64,000 nucleotides of DNA from Myrmaecium sp. VS I D KN 1 (taxonomy: Eukaryota > Ascomycota > Dothideomycetes > Valsariales > Valsariaceae): contig JADQAV010000001.1 of the NCBI GenBank assembly GCA_019775845.1, positions 62,001 to 126,000 on the forward strand. Reading direction: 5' to 3'. The notes beneath the pieces are model-generated. The model did not search any database, was not told the DNA's origin, and was given only the letters and a program-made list of their open reading frames with translations. Both the position numbers and the translations under genes were made by a program. Positions 54,101-64,000 of the stretch are shown here, piece by piece. Each line of letters opens with the position of its first letter. Position 1 is the first letter of the stretch.

Positions 54101-57100
54101 TAGGTTGGCTTACGGTGTGACACCAGAGTTTAGGATTATGGTCTGATTGTGGCGAGGACAATCTCGCGTATATATAAATTCAGCCTCTCCCGCCCTGTCG
54201 TTCTCGGCTCGCTTCCTTTGCGAATGATACATTTCGAAGCTTGTTCTTATATCGCGAGACCAGCGAAACCTGCGATTCGAATAAGGAACCACCACTCGGA
54301 GATCCTTGGAGAGAAGGCTGAAAGCAATGACAGGTAAGGCCCTCGGTAACTTGACTGGACCTGTTTCCAAAATTTATTACGCCGTCCCTTTCGCGTTGCA
54401 ATCTCCACCCTCTGTTTCGTTCTGTCGTTCACATGCTGCTGGAGATATAGTCTGCCCATACACGGCTGCGCAAGCTTCTGGATCTGTATCGAGCGATGTA
54501 GGGCGAAACGAACCATCAGTGGGGTTAGAAGAGCTTTCGTCGTCACTCTGTGCTTGGCTTGCCTTCATCCGCGGCGAGCCCGTGTTATATTCGTGCCAGT
54601 AATCCTGACAGCCGAGTTGTCTGAGAAAGCTCTGCATCGTTATACCGGAGATTCTCGCCGCACGCTGCTCCCTAGTTGTTTGCCCCTCGGTCATCGTCAG
54701 GTTGGAACCATTATGGCAATCCTTCCACGAAGCGAAGTTAGATGAATGAAGAGCTTGGAACTCATACACTGGAGAGAATTCTCGCACCTTCGAAGTGCCC
54801 TCAGTTATGGTGCCGCAAACGGACGAGCCTTCCATTTTCTCCCCGGTCTGATTCTGCTGGGATTGCTGTCGACGTTCACTCTCCTTGGCCGTCTCAAGTT
54901 TTGCCGGGGATACCGTCTCACTTCTGGATGGAATAGCTTGCATAATTTCGAGGCGCCTCCAGAGGTATATGCAGGTTGATCTGTCAGCCCAAAGGCATGA
55001 AAGCACACCAGGTACCAGAACTCATAGCTGCATTCGTTGCCATCGTCACTCTTTATATTGAGTAACATAATCTGACTATATCCTGGCGAAGAACACATAT
55101 ATGCATGGCATATGGCGCTTTCCTCCGCACGGACCGAGCGTTTAACTATTACGAATACTACCCTTGGCGCATATCCTGGGGAGGTCTGGTCCCGTCCATG
55201 TCAGGATGCCATCGAGGAGGAAATTGCACAAGGAGGCTTGAAGCACGGGACACTGTCGAATATCCTCACTACCGCGATAGGCAAACGGCTTCCTGAGACT
55301 ATACATTCAAGCTGTGCAACGGCACTTTACTGTTAGGAGCTTAATGAATAAGGGCGATGCGCCGATTCAGCTGAACGGGCGGGAAGCCTTCAGCTCAGCT
55401 GTTCCACTCAACGCTGGCCGCGGTGGCTGCATAAGTTCAAACTCCCTCATGCGTTTATGTCCAGGTCTCCAGGATTAGGTGCTTGAGCCTGCGGTGGCAC
55501 ACGTGCTATCAAAACGGTACATCCTACCCGATCCCGCTTCGCCGAAGTCCTGCGGTGCGAATCGGCGTTCACCTCGGCGTCGGTGGGCTTGAGACATGGG
55601 CTGTGACGGAAGGACTGCGGACCTTGAGCAATCAACGCCCGCGCGAAGATCATAGCATCAGTCTTTCCAGAGACCTCGAACACTCCAGGAGCGCGGGTCC
55701 GGTAAGAACAGCACACCATCCAGCTGAGTTTGTCTCCCTTATCACAAGACAAGGGGAAAGGGGGATCGAGCGCAGTCCCTCAGAGACACCACGGCATTGG
55801 CGACAAACCGCGGCCCTGAGCTCCCAATATGATAGGTTCTCCTGCGCGAGCCCTGTCGCGCCCGCTAGTGCAGTAATCCTCCCAGCCCTCCGGCACGGAT
55901 ACGCCATTGCTCGTGCTGGCTTCCTCGGCAGGAGGCGCGGCCACTGCCGCCGAATCTCCTCACGGAGTCTAACCGGAGGCCGTCGTTGCTTTTCCCCTCT
56001 ATCAAAAGCCGTGCTGGTTCGCCCTAATCTAGGCCGCACGCGGAATTCCTCCACACCGCCGTGGAGCTGCACGGAGCGGATCGCCGATGGCTTACAACGT
56101 CAAGGGCAAAGACCGGCAACCAGGCACGGGTAAAATAGAGCCGGCATCCTGGCTAGCGTTTCGTGCCTACAGCTGCACGGCCTCCATTCAAGACGTGATC
56201 TCAAGCAGATGATAGGACGGGCCCCCATCCTCTGTGAATTTCCCCGTCACAATCCCGTCGCTTGTCATTGCCCAATCTTGCTAGCATCGATGATCTTCTT
56301 TCCCGCGATCTCTCCTCCCGCTTTCTTTCCTTTTTCTCCCCTCTCCACCAAAGCTCGCTTGGCATAAGATCTCTGCTCGGTCGTCACGGGCGAGAGAGAT
56401 CGAGTAGCCGAGCTGCAGGTGCGCAATTATTTTCTTCTCTCCCCCATATCGGCCTTTCATTATCCTTCCCCCTGGCCGGTGGATCCCGTTCCCACCTTCC
56501 TCCGCCGAGACTTGATGCTCGCGCCGCACCCTCAGCATAGCGACTGCGCAGCGGTGCGGTTGCACACTGCCCAACCCTGCATTACGTGACTATAGGGCCT
56601 TACAGATCCAATATAGGCGGTGTAAGGGTACCGTCGCGTCAGAGCCTCGGGAGTGACAGGTTAGATCCCTGCCAACGCCTTTCTCTGTATGTGGCCCCCT
56701 TGCGCCCGGCCCTAACCATTTGGTGGACCGAGTTCGTGGCATGCAAGGTATAGTGCCGTTAGAGGTCTTTGTTTCCTCTTAGATCCGGCAACGGCAATCA
56801 TGGTCGTCGTCTCGGACGGACGTCACATCATCTGGTAAGGTTGACGGATGTGCAGGGAGAAGGAAAGGGGGCCCGGGACGATCCCGCGCAATAGTAGTTT
56901 CGATCGGCAAAGAGGGTAGCGGTATGAGCGCGTAAGGGTCGGTGAGTTCTGCTGGAGCGTGGACCACTGTATGAATAGATAGATGAATAAGAGGCGGGCG
57001 CCGCTCCGTGGCCGACCCTGCCTATGAGCTCACGCGCTGTTCCGTACCGATGTAACTGCTTGGAACCCACGCCGCCAGCATCAGATGACACGCTAATTGG

Positions 57101-57197
57101 CCAGCCACATATTGTGCGCTCGGCATGAGCCAGCGAAGGCCAGCGTAGACTTGGGTGAACCGTGACAGGACAGCCCTGACGCATTCGAGGAAAGAGT

Positions 57198-57218
57198 AAA
57201 AAAAAAAAAAAAAAAAAA
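57198..57218 (+). repeat. Poly(A) run of 21
   Basis: Uninterrupted A run inside the gene-poor interval, followed by GGGGCGC. It could be a plain homopolymer or the tail scar of a retroposed sequence. Confidence 0.9.
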
Positions 57219-57921
57219 GGGGCGCAAGGCTGAGATGGGGACCGTGCACCCTGCCCCATAGGGCTGACAGCATACTCCTTTCTTCTTTTTCGATGGAGCC
57301 TTGCCATACCCAACCGGTGGACTGGCAGTTCACAAGCACAGGCGGGATTGCGAAGGTAACTTGGGTTGCGAGGAAGCAGCCCTGGCACCCGGTGGACGTA
57401 GGTGATATGGAGTCGTCCTTGTCGTTGAGATAGGCTTCGCCAGGAGGACTTCCACGGCTCGGTTGCGTGCGTTGCTTTGGTCCGATTGGGATCCTTCCGT
57501 CTTGCCATGACTCGCGGGCAAGGGGCCCGAGTACAGCACCCACGTTCGCGGGTGACTGCAGGTTATCTGGAGCACGAACAGTCTTCTTGGAAGCATAAAG
57601 GATGTTCTGGACCGCTGTAAGATAGAAAGGCGCAAAGACATCCGGACAGTGAAAACTGGGTGCGAGAGGCTATACGACAAGCAGAAAGGGCAGGTTGAAG
57701 TGGAGACACATTTTTGAACGCAAGTACGACAACATTCGCGTTTGGAAATCGCCAGAAGAGCTGAATTCGAGTAACCGAAGACATCAGCAGTAAAAAGCAC
57801 GATGAAAAGCCTAAGAGACCTCCTTCAAAACAACGAACTGTGAATCCCAGGCTCGCGCAGAAGCCACAGCACTCTAAGATCATCGAGTAATATCAAACCT
57901 TCGCGTCGGGTCTAGGCTGTG

Positions 57922-58152
57922 TCAGCCTGTGGCAGGATCCGTTGCAGCCATTGCCTTAGGATTGTTGGCTAGGGCGGCAGGCAGGTCGAATGCAGAGCTT
58001 GCGATTTCTTTCGAGTAGCTTTCGGGGCTCCAGGGCTCGGCCGAAGGGTTCTGGCTTAGCCAAGTCTGCATCGCATGCGAGAGCGCGCTACTCTGACTCC
58101 CTTGTTTGGCAGTCTTTTGTGATTTCCTTTCCGGGGTACGATCCTCTGCCAT
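57922..58152 (-). CDS. Possible small protein (76 aa)
   Basis: Single frame with its own ATG, MAEDRTPERKSQKTAKQGSQ, ending NPKAMAATDPATG. It has balanced codon use, a plausible globular core (SHAMQTWLSQNPSAEPWSPE) and a TTAG directly before the ATG that could be a splice acceptor, in which case this is an internal or last exon. No family is recognised, and the opposite strand is also open, so the call is tentative. Confidence 0.3.
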   Translation of the reverse strand: MAEDRTPERKSQKTAKQGSQSSALSHAMQTWLSQNPSAEPWSPESYSKEIASSAFDLPAALANNPKAMAATDPATG

Positions 58153-59361
58153 CTAATATCGCGGCCTATCAGCATCGGATCATTTGGGAGGACGGTATAA
58201 CCTCCTATAGCACCTTTTGCGTTGTTGTGGCGAGCGTCGAGGTCGCCTTCGGCTTGCTGCTTTCAAGGCAGATAGCAGGTATAGGTGCGATTCGAGGGCA
58301 AGGCTCTGTTCGTATCGAGGACTGCGTGGTTTTCCGAAAGCGGTTCATCGAACGGGTCGATGGGGTGACGGTTCTCTATGGACGGGACACTTTCTTTTTG
58401 TTGGTTCAAGAGATACAAACAGCGTCAAGGCCGTCGAAGTGATGGTGGGCTTCCAAAGAAGGCGAACGCGAAGACCTGGCGGCAGAGAAGCGCCATGATA
58501 ACTACGTGGCATGCTCCCTATCGCTGTTGCATCAGAAGAGGCTTGAAGGTGTGGCGGTGAGTGCAACTCGCTGATGTGTTGCCTCCCTTCTGATACCTGG
58601 CAGGGGATGGACCAGGCAGATCCGAAGCGCCTCGTCGGGCCGCGCCATTACCGGCTCAGGTACCCTGGAGGAAGGGTCGGACCGGCGTAGAAGGGGAGGG
58701 GCTGTGGGCAAGCGAAGGAGTGAGGCCTGGAATGATCGTGTGCGATCCTCCCGAGTGTGCGTCCCGGGGCAGACGTGAGTGGCCATCGTGCCTTAATATT
58801 TGTTGATGGAGCCGCTTCGGCCACTTGGGCATGGCTACGTGACCTGAGCAGTGCTTCAACAATCTGACCGGTGAGTAGAACGTCGAGTCCAACACCCTTG
58901 CAAAGGGCGGTGTAGAGTGAGGTGTGAGGACACCAGTCGTGGAGATGCGGCGTCCTCTTTCTTTCAAAAATGCTGCTGTTGGCGATAGACGGAGTTTCTG
59001 AAAGCACGCAGGCCTCCGATTACTGTGAGATATTCATTGTCAGTCTAATATGACCTAACAACACATCCGGAGAGCCTTAGCAATCGAGCCAGCTTGGGTT
59101 ATAGAATTGAGCCAGCCTTCCAAGCAGCCGATATTCGCTCGGCCAGAGTGCAGCTGACATCAACAGGAGAAACATAAAACGACAGAAGAAGGAAGATGGC
59201 CAGGATGAATGAAGGTTTCTATGATGACCATGCGAGTGAACAGAGGGCGACCAAACTTCCTTTAGCGACACGCGCTCGCCGAGTCGGTAAAGCCATGCCC
59301 TGCTAACTGCATAAATGAGTGAGCACACCGATAACCAGATCCGAAGCGATCGGCGCAGCCG
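58153..59361. other. Coding-like but unassigned stretch, minus strand
   Basis: Downstream of the TGA at 59362 the same minus frame stays open for about 100 codons (RLRRSLRIWLSVCSLIYAVS onwards, ending NPSWLDC), and another frame at 58648-59007 reads IVEALLRSRSHAQVAEAAPS with GC-biased third positions. These may be exons of an unrecognised gene or decayed sequence. I could not join them with confidence. Confidence 0.3.
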
Positions 59362-59863
59362 TCAGGAATAGGCACGAGCAAAACCGCCGTCAATATCCTG
59401 GATCTGATTGTACAGGGCAGCTCCCGTTGCTCGACTGTACTTGTTCAACGGCATCTGACGCTCTCCAACTATTTTTGGGGGTTTGAATGCTCCTTGACTG
59501 ATCTGATCCGCTGCAAACCTGCCAGAGTCCAGGAAAGTATGGAAGAGAGGACTTCGCGTTGAGAAACTTCATGATTGTATCCTATCCGACATCTTGTGTT
59601 CCCACAGCATTTTGTGCCGATTTGAGCGTATACCTTGTTGCGGAAGCGGTCCGAAGGTCATCACAGCTGCCCTGTGAAACCAACGGTAGGAGTACCGCAG
59701 CACGCAGCTGCTGCCCTTCACGCCAAACGCGCCATGCATATGTCAAGCGGAGGGGGTTCATGACCGGATAGCGTTCAAGCACATGACTCGAAAGTACGAT
59801 TATGTTTACAACAACAAGTGAGACAAGTTGGTGTCCAGAGATGCATTGAACCTGGTTTCCCAT
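59362..59863 (-). CDS. Candidate two-exon gene, 128 aa, unknown
   Basis: Exon 1 59634-59863 (ATG, MGNQVQCISGHQLVSL) joins exon 2 59362-59518 in phase (AG|G) through a 115-nt intron with donor GTATAC, a pyrimidine-rich 3' part and acceptor CTGGCAG. Exon 2 reads FAADQISQGAFKPPKIVGER, then MPLNKYSRATGAALYNQIQD, and ends FARAYS. Exon 2 looks more protein-like than exon 1, so the first exon may be wrong and exon 2 may belong to a larger gene with the segment at 59.9-60.2 kb. No family is recognised. Confidence 0.35.
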
Positions 59864-59905
59864 GCGTGCTAGGTTGACAGGCGTCTGGAGATTATTCCAG
59901 CAGCG

Positions 59906-60240
59906 CTAGTTAATCACATATAGTGGGTTTGGCTCCACATTGGACAAGATCAATTCGGACACTGACTGGTGCATGGCCACAACGACGTCGAACTGTTCGA
60001 ATGAACCGTCGGTTGAATTGAGCGAGGCGCCGGGCCCGCCAATATCTTGCAGGGGTGGGCCATCTTCGTTCGTCCTCCTAAGAAGCGACTATGGTCTGAC
60101 CACCAACAACTTCATGACGAATGTGGGAGCTAATGCGCAGCAGTATTAGCTATAATGCAGACCATTTGGAGTTCAGCGCTTCAGATCCGGCGAGGTGCAG
60201 CTCGGGGGCTTGCATGTCGGATTTCTGGCGTCTAGCTGAC
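59906..60240 (-). CDS. Candidate C-terminal exons of an unrecognised gene
   Basis: Segment 60163-60240 (open frame reading RRQKSDMQAPELHLAGSEAL then NSKW) joins 59906-60077 (RTNEDGPPLQDIGGPGASLN, then FDVVVAMHQSVSELILSNVE, ending NPLYVIN) in phase through an 85-nt intron with acceptor TTCTTAG but a weak GTCTGC donor. The text of the last exon resembles the C-terminal end of fungal transcription regulators, but no zinc cluster was found upstream. The 5' end is not located; a frame at 60518-60778 or at 60286-60360 (MGPDYAKYLGSEGKLSPLTR) could supply it. It may be a decayed gene. Confidence 0.35.
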
Positions 60241-61020
60241 AGTCCTTAAACGACTCGATCGAATCCCGCGCCAGCCGTATGCGTACTAAACCCGAGTGAG
60301 AGGGGAAAGCTTCCCCTCTGACCCAAGATATTTGGCATAATCAGGTCCCATAACTACACACCGATGAGGCTGGTAGCAAGGTGACAGCGGAGCTCGTTGG
60401 TTGCATGTCGCGCGGGAGATAGTTGTTTTATTTTTGCTCAATCCTGCACATATTACCTTCCCAAAACCTATCATATCTTTCTAGACAGAAAACCGAGCTT
60501 GATGGTTCCGAATTGCTCTAAAAAGAGAGAGAACACGGGTACCGTGAGGCCGGGAGGGTGAGGTCCTTGGATGCAATATGTGGCGCATCCAACCCACTGC
60601 CGACGCCGATGATGTGCATCCGAAGACAGACGATCTTCATGAAAGAAATACCCTGAATGAGGGCGCGGGGACCCCTCAAACCACTTGCTTGGCTTCCAAA
60701 GCCAATAAGTCGCCTGTACGCTCTGAGACTACAGATCCGAGCCCTCCGAAATGACGGAGGCTTCTTCCATTTGCCCATCCTGGGGGCATCGCTTGCCGAG
60801 GACAGAAGTGGTTTGGCGATACGAAAGGTGCGGCGCCCGCTGCTGCTGGTGCTTGTACATGTCGCCTTACTCTCGTCGGCAACAGTTACAGCGTCTTCGT
60901 CCCCCTATTTGTCCTCGTACTAGACACACAAAAAGCGGAGGATTCGGCATGTTGGCCCTGGTAGTCGACAAGTTCGATCAGGATAATCCTCGAGCTGTGC
61001 CGACTGTGCCGTGCTTAGGC
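60241..61020. other. Unassigned, possible 5' part of the gene at 59.9-60.2 kb
   Basis: Contains the minus-strand peptides named in the neighbouring entry and a TTTTTAG acceptor-like site near 60519, but no consistent model. Also 3' flank of RPC25. Confidence 0.3.
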
Positions 61021-61915
61021 TTAACACCACCACAAAGTTGGTCCCAGGCCTGGTTGCTGCATCGAAGCCTGGATCTTGTCAGCTTCTAACCGTGCGAATG
61101 CAACAGAGAGACTTACTATAATGCTGTACGGAGTTTTCTTCTCCTCATTCTCGTTCTCTGTCGGTCTTTCCTGTGGGGCTTGGTCGTTCCAGATCTCCGA
61201 TTCTACTCGGAAACGTACAACTTCTTCGTTGTCGAAGAACAGTTCGTCGCCATCTTCGGTACGCCAGACCCAAACATGCTCCGACATGTTGCTGATAAAT
61301 TTGTTAGTGCAAGATCCGGGTGGTTGGTCGTATTTGACTGCGACTTACAATTTGCAATCGTCAAAAAGATTGACGGGACCAGGGACAAATATATCGCTGA
61401 AGAAGTCGACATGTACTTTGAGATTGATTAGCATCGCTCCTTTGCAGGTTCAGAAGGAGCCTGGTAATCTTACTGTATATGCCTTCCGGGTCAGAGCGAC
61501 TGATCTTTCCTTGAAGTATTTCCCCCTTGAACGGGCGAAACACGACCAGGCGGAACTCCACTAAGGACGAAAAAACATGTTAACACTGAAAAAAGCAGGT
61601 TCATGTTCCCAAAGAAGCCTTCGTACAATTCACATTCACAATTCCTGTGCCATGGCCGATCAGGCCCTCAGACGCCGAAAGGATGTCATAGAGGCAGATA
61701 CAGAGGCCGATTTTTTGGATAACCTTATTAGCATATTTCTTGTTAATGTTGTCTTTGAGAGCCTGTGCGCTGGGCTTCTCGAAGTCCTCCGGTGTAATCT
61801 GAATTAGATCGGAGATTGTCGTCTTGGTTCCTATCAGCGGACAATTCATTGGAGTTTTCTTCCCAGACTCTGAGGCCGGGCATTTTCGGAGGTCCGCACT
61901 TACAAGGATGAACAT
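61021..61915 (-). CDS. rpc25: DNA-directed RNA polymerase III subunit RPC25 (RPC8, Rpb7-like)
   Basis: Six exons: 61904-61915, 61627-61822, 61474-61560, 61349-61415, 61117-61291, 61021-61068, in phase, 194 residues. With C17 this subunit forms the Pol III stalk that contacts initiation factors and exiting RNA. It starts MFIL|TTISDLIQITPEDF, aligning to yeast MFILSKIADLVRIPPDQF. NKKYANKVIQKIGLCICLYD is the tip-domain signature; EFRLVVFRPFKGEILQGKI opens the S1-like OB domain; then HVDFFSDIFVP, NMSEHVWVWRTEDGDELFFD and the C-terminal QQPGLGPTLWWC. Two introns end in AAG rather than CAG/TAG. No exon is longer than 200 nt, so the gene is easily missed. Divergent from the NUFIP1-domain gene. Confidence 0.92.
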
Positions 61916-62294
61916 GGCTGTAGCAACAGGCGATGCTTTAGCCACTTTTAGAGAGGGAAGTAACGCCGAGAGATACAGTCAAGAGCAAGATCGCACTTCA
62001 CGCCTTGCAAGAGTTCACAAAGGACATTAAGAGAAGCATCCGAAAGACGCGAATGTCGTTCCTCTCGGCGGTGACTGTCTTCAGGCGGAAATCTGAGCCG
62101 GGACCCTTGTCGACGCGGCGGTCAGTCGCGGCAGAACTCGCCGCGGGCGGTGAAGGAGAGCTTTATAACATTTGTGCACCACCATCGCCGACTCCCCGCA
62201 CTGCTGCTCGGGATGATATGGTACATATGTGATCCCCAGGAGTGAGTAGGACCTGAAACCTTCTGACAGGCCCAGGACAGTGCTCACGCCGATA
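61916..62294. promoter_or_regulatory. Divergent promoter (RPC25 / NUFIP1-domain gene)
   Basis: 379 bp between opposed start codons, so both genes probably use it. No named element recognised. Confidence 0.45.
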
Positions 62295-64000
62295 ATGAGT
62301 GCGCCGTTCTCATTCCCGCCACCTCCACCGCCGCCTCCTCGAGCTGCTGCCTCTCACAGCGGCCCCGACCTCACTCAAGATACCGCCGGGGGAAGCCGAG
62401 GAGGTCGCGGTCGTGGCGGCTTTCGTGGAGCACGCGGAGCACGCGGAGCACGCGGCAGGGGCTCTGCTTACAATCACAATCAAAGAGGAGGATCGGGCAG
62501 AGGAGGCTATCAGCACAACGCTCCCCTTCCAAACCACGGCTCTCATGGAGGTACCGCTCCGAACGGAGCTGTGTCGATGACCGGAGCCCTTCCTCAGCAG
62601 TCCATACCCACTTATCCCTTTCCGCAGCCGTCGCAGCTGTCGTATGCTCCAAATGTATCCTACCAACAATCTACGTATCCAGTGATCAATCCGGCCGTTC
62701 AGTCACAATGGAATCCCAATATGTTTCAGCCAGTAATGAATGCGGGCATCATGTCCCAGCAATCGTACTCTGAAAGTGGTTTGGTGAACTCAACTGCGGG
62801 ACGAATGACCAATCAGAGCCAGCAGACCAGTCGAAGGCCTTCTCTCGAGTCTCCCGGCTTGAAGCGCAAGCGTGAAGAGGGTTCTCAAGGTAAAGCCCTA
62901 GCTGCCTATTCTCCGCCCCTCGTCTGTCAACCTAACAGATAGTCTCTAGGAGTCAAGCCGAGGCAGAAAGCAAAAGCAGAGGTTGCACCGCCTATACCTG
63001 CTTTCGGATTTTCTTTGCCTCCTAAACCGGACTCCAACACCAAGCCGCATCAGCTACAGGATACACCGAAAAAGAAGCCGCGCAAATATAACCAGCTTGG
63101 ACTGACGCCACGGGGGGAGGAGCACGTGGGCAGTGATGAAGACGTGGATGAAGAATCTGTCTTGGCGAAGCAGGGAAGCGAGTAAGTGCACGACTATCCG
63201 CAGACCTCCAGGTGTGGGTCGGTGACCACTCAAGAGCTGACGTGGTTACTAGACTTAAGTTTGAGTACAGAGGACGAACAGCTACTCTAAAGTCTCCCGC
63301 TGAAATAGCAGCGTGGATCGAAGAACGAAAAAAGAAATTTCCCACCAAGGCTCGAATAGAGGAACAGAAGAAGATACAGGAGCAAAAGCAGGAGGAGATG
63401 AGAAAAAAACGTGAAGACGCACAAGCAGCCAGACAAGCGGCTTTGGAAGCTCGCCGCCAGGACCAAAAACCCCGCAGTGATATGAAAGAGCCGAAGAATG
63501 ATGCCCCAGATGCTCAGAGGCTGGCTTTGGAGAAGCAGCTTAAAAAGGTGGAGAAGCTGAAGAAGAAACTCCGCAAAAGCGAGGAGAAGGCAGCAAGGGC
63601 AGCAGAGGCAGCAAAGGCACTTCAGAGCGCCGCCGACCGCTCAGCATACTCCGGTAATACCAAAGATGGATCGGAAACCCACGCTCAGGAACCATCGGTA
63701 AGGGGAAATATGCTAATGACTGAGAAAGTTACGGCACCCTCAAAAGTTCTCTCGCTGGGCATCAACTACGCCTCCGACAGCGACGAGGAGAACGAAGCCG
63801 CGACCAAGGCAGCAGCAGATGTAGTAGTTGAATCACGGACTTTGCCTGATTCGGGCTCCGAGCTCTCCGACTCCTCGGCTCTCTCGGATTCTTCCAGCAG
63901 CTCCGTCGATGATGTAACTTCCTCGGATTCGGACTCGGGCACCGATTCTGATTCGGATTCGGACAACGCCCCGGAGGAGGAATCGTCCAAAACCAGCCGA
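62295..64000 (+). CDS. NUFIP1/Rsa1-domain protein, box C/D snoRNP assembly (3' end outside window)
   Basis: Three exons seen: 62295-62889, 62950-63181, 63253 to the window end (open), at least 524 residues. The N-terminus is polyproline then RGG-rich (GGRGRGGFRGARGARGARGR), an RNA-binding style. The diagnostic element is LKFEYRGRTATLKSPAEIAA then WIEERKKKFPTKARIEE, the conserved NUFIP1 peptide that in human NUFIP1 and yeast Rsa1 binds Snu13/15.5K during snoRNP assembly. A long charged helix follows (QRLALEKQLKKVEKLKKKLR), then LSLGINYASDSDEENEA and an acidic Ser/Asp tail. Introns are GT-AG. The start codon is the first ATG; an upstream GTG was ignored. Confidence 0.85.

Larger units (their letters stand above)
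50741..57921. other. Gene-poor 7 kb interval with no recognisable conserved gene
   Basis: Composition is near 50% GC, lower than the flanking coding regions. Many frames of 60-220 residues exist on both strands, often overlapping, with no domain signature; such lengths are expected by chance here. Some stretches look like short exons: minus strand 51560-51866 (a frame reading LRYCILARIPILGLPVMRER after a CAG acceptor, and a GTAAGT donor at 51565), and plus strand 57293-57355 (MEPCHTQPVDWQFTSTGGIA, ending at GTAACT). I could not assemble any into a convincing gene. Confidence 0.5.

Noticed and set aside
53884-54370. Two-exon minus-strand model with GTAAGC donor and phase-matched acceptor (GVTSLGKFISLC)
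   Set aside because: No ATG at the 5' end, no branch site, and a TATA-like word with an ATG frame on the opposite strand; left unannotated.
54377-55006. 209-codon minus-strand frame
   Set aside because: Begins with a non-ATG codon, overlaps an equally open plus-strand frame (54306-54602), and shows no domain or splice support; such lengths occur by chance in 64 kb.
55483-56133. 216-codon plus-strand frame with an overlapping open minus frame
   Set aside because: Arg/Ser/Pro-rich chance composition, no family signal, both strands open.
56828-57508. 226-codon minus-strand frame
   Set aside because: Includes a polyphenylalanine run that is simply the poly(A) tract read backwards; not coding-like.

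Overview
The window is nuclear DNA of a filamentous ascomycete. Protein sequences such as PalC, ribosomal protein L3 and the PP2A B subunit, the short GT-AG introns (about 50-110 nt) with CTRAY-type branch sites, and the pyrimidine-rich promoters fit Eurotiomycetes best (Aspergillus/Penicillium relatives); this placement is inference from family knowledge. All gene models were spliced by hand, with reading phase checked across every junction.

Region 1-8.7 kb: the 3' tip of an unknown gene, then SmG (minus) head-to-head with an Ntr2-like spliceosome factor (plus), a CLIP-170-type CAP-Gly protein (minus) and a ChoK/APH-type kinase-fold protein (plus). A tRNA, probably Cys, lies at 9.0 kb and has two unresolved bases. 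Region 9.8-21 kb: a small Cys-rich fungal protein, a small unresolved gene at 10.6-10.9 kb, a complex I 12 kDa subunit, pH-signalling protein PalC, a GABA/amino-acid permease, an SH3BGR/thioredoxin-like protein, and a 2 kb pyrimidine-rich spacer with a (TTTTC)n microsatellite.

Region 21.5-49.6 kb is dense housekeeping sequence: a Zn2Cys6 regulator, an AlkB-type dioxygenase, succinate dehydrogenase flavoprotein SDH1, RPL3, the PP2A B/PR55 subunit, a UAA-type nucleotide-sugar transporter, a Pmt4-type protein O-mannosyltransferase, a charged low-complexity protein, a She3-like coiled coil, AMP deaminase and a C2H2 protein.

Region 49.6-61.0 kb is different: about 11 kb with no recognisable conserved gene. 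By hand I find several short, spliced-looking coding pieces on the minus strand (50.4-50.7, 57.9-58.2, 58.6-60.2 kb). They may be fast-evolving small genes or decayed ones. Order resumes at 61.0 kb with the Pol III subunit RPC25 (minus), divergent from a NUFIP1/Rsa1-domain protein that runs off the right end.

Functional themes: RNA processing and snRNP/snoRNP assembly (SmG, Ntr2, NUFIP1, RPC25), mitochondrial respiration (complex I subunit, SDH1), secretory glycosylation (nucleotide-sugar transporter, Pmt4), and signalling/cytoskeleton (PP2A-B, CLIP-170, PalC, She3-like). I see no secondary-metabolite cluster, CRISPR array or intact mobile element. The most useful observations are non-canonical splicing (a GC-AG intron in RPL3, AAG acceptors in RPC25), an intron lying inside a zinc finger, a PIP-box-like N-terminus on the AlkB homologue, and the unexplained coding-like pieces in the gene-poor interval.
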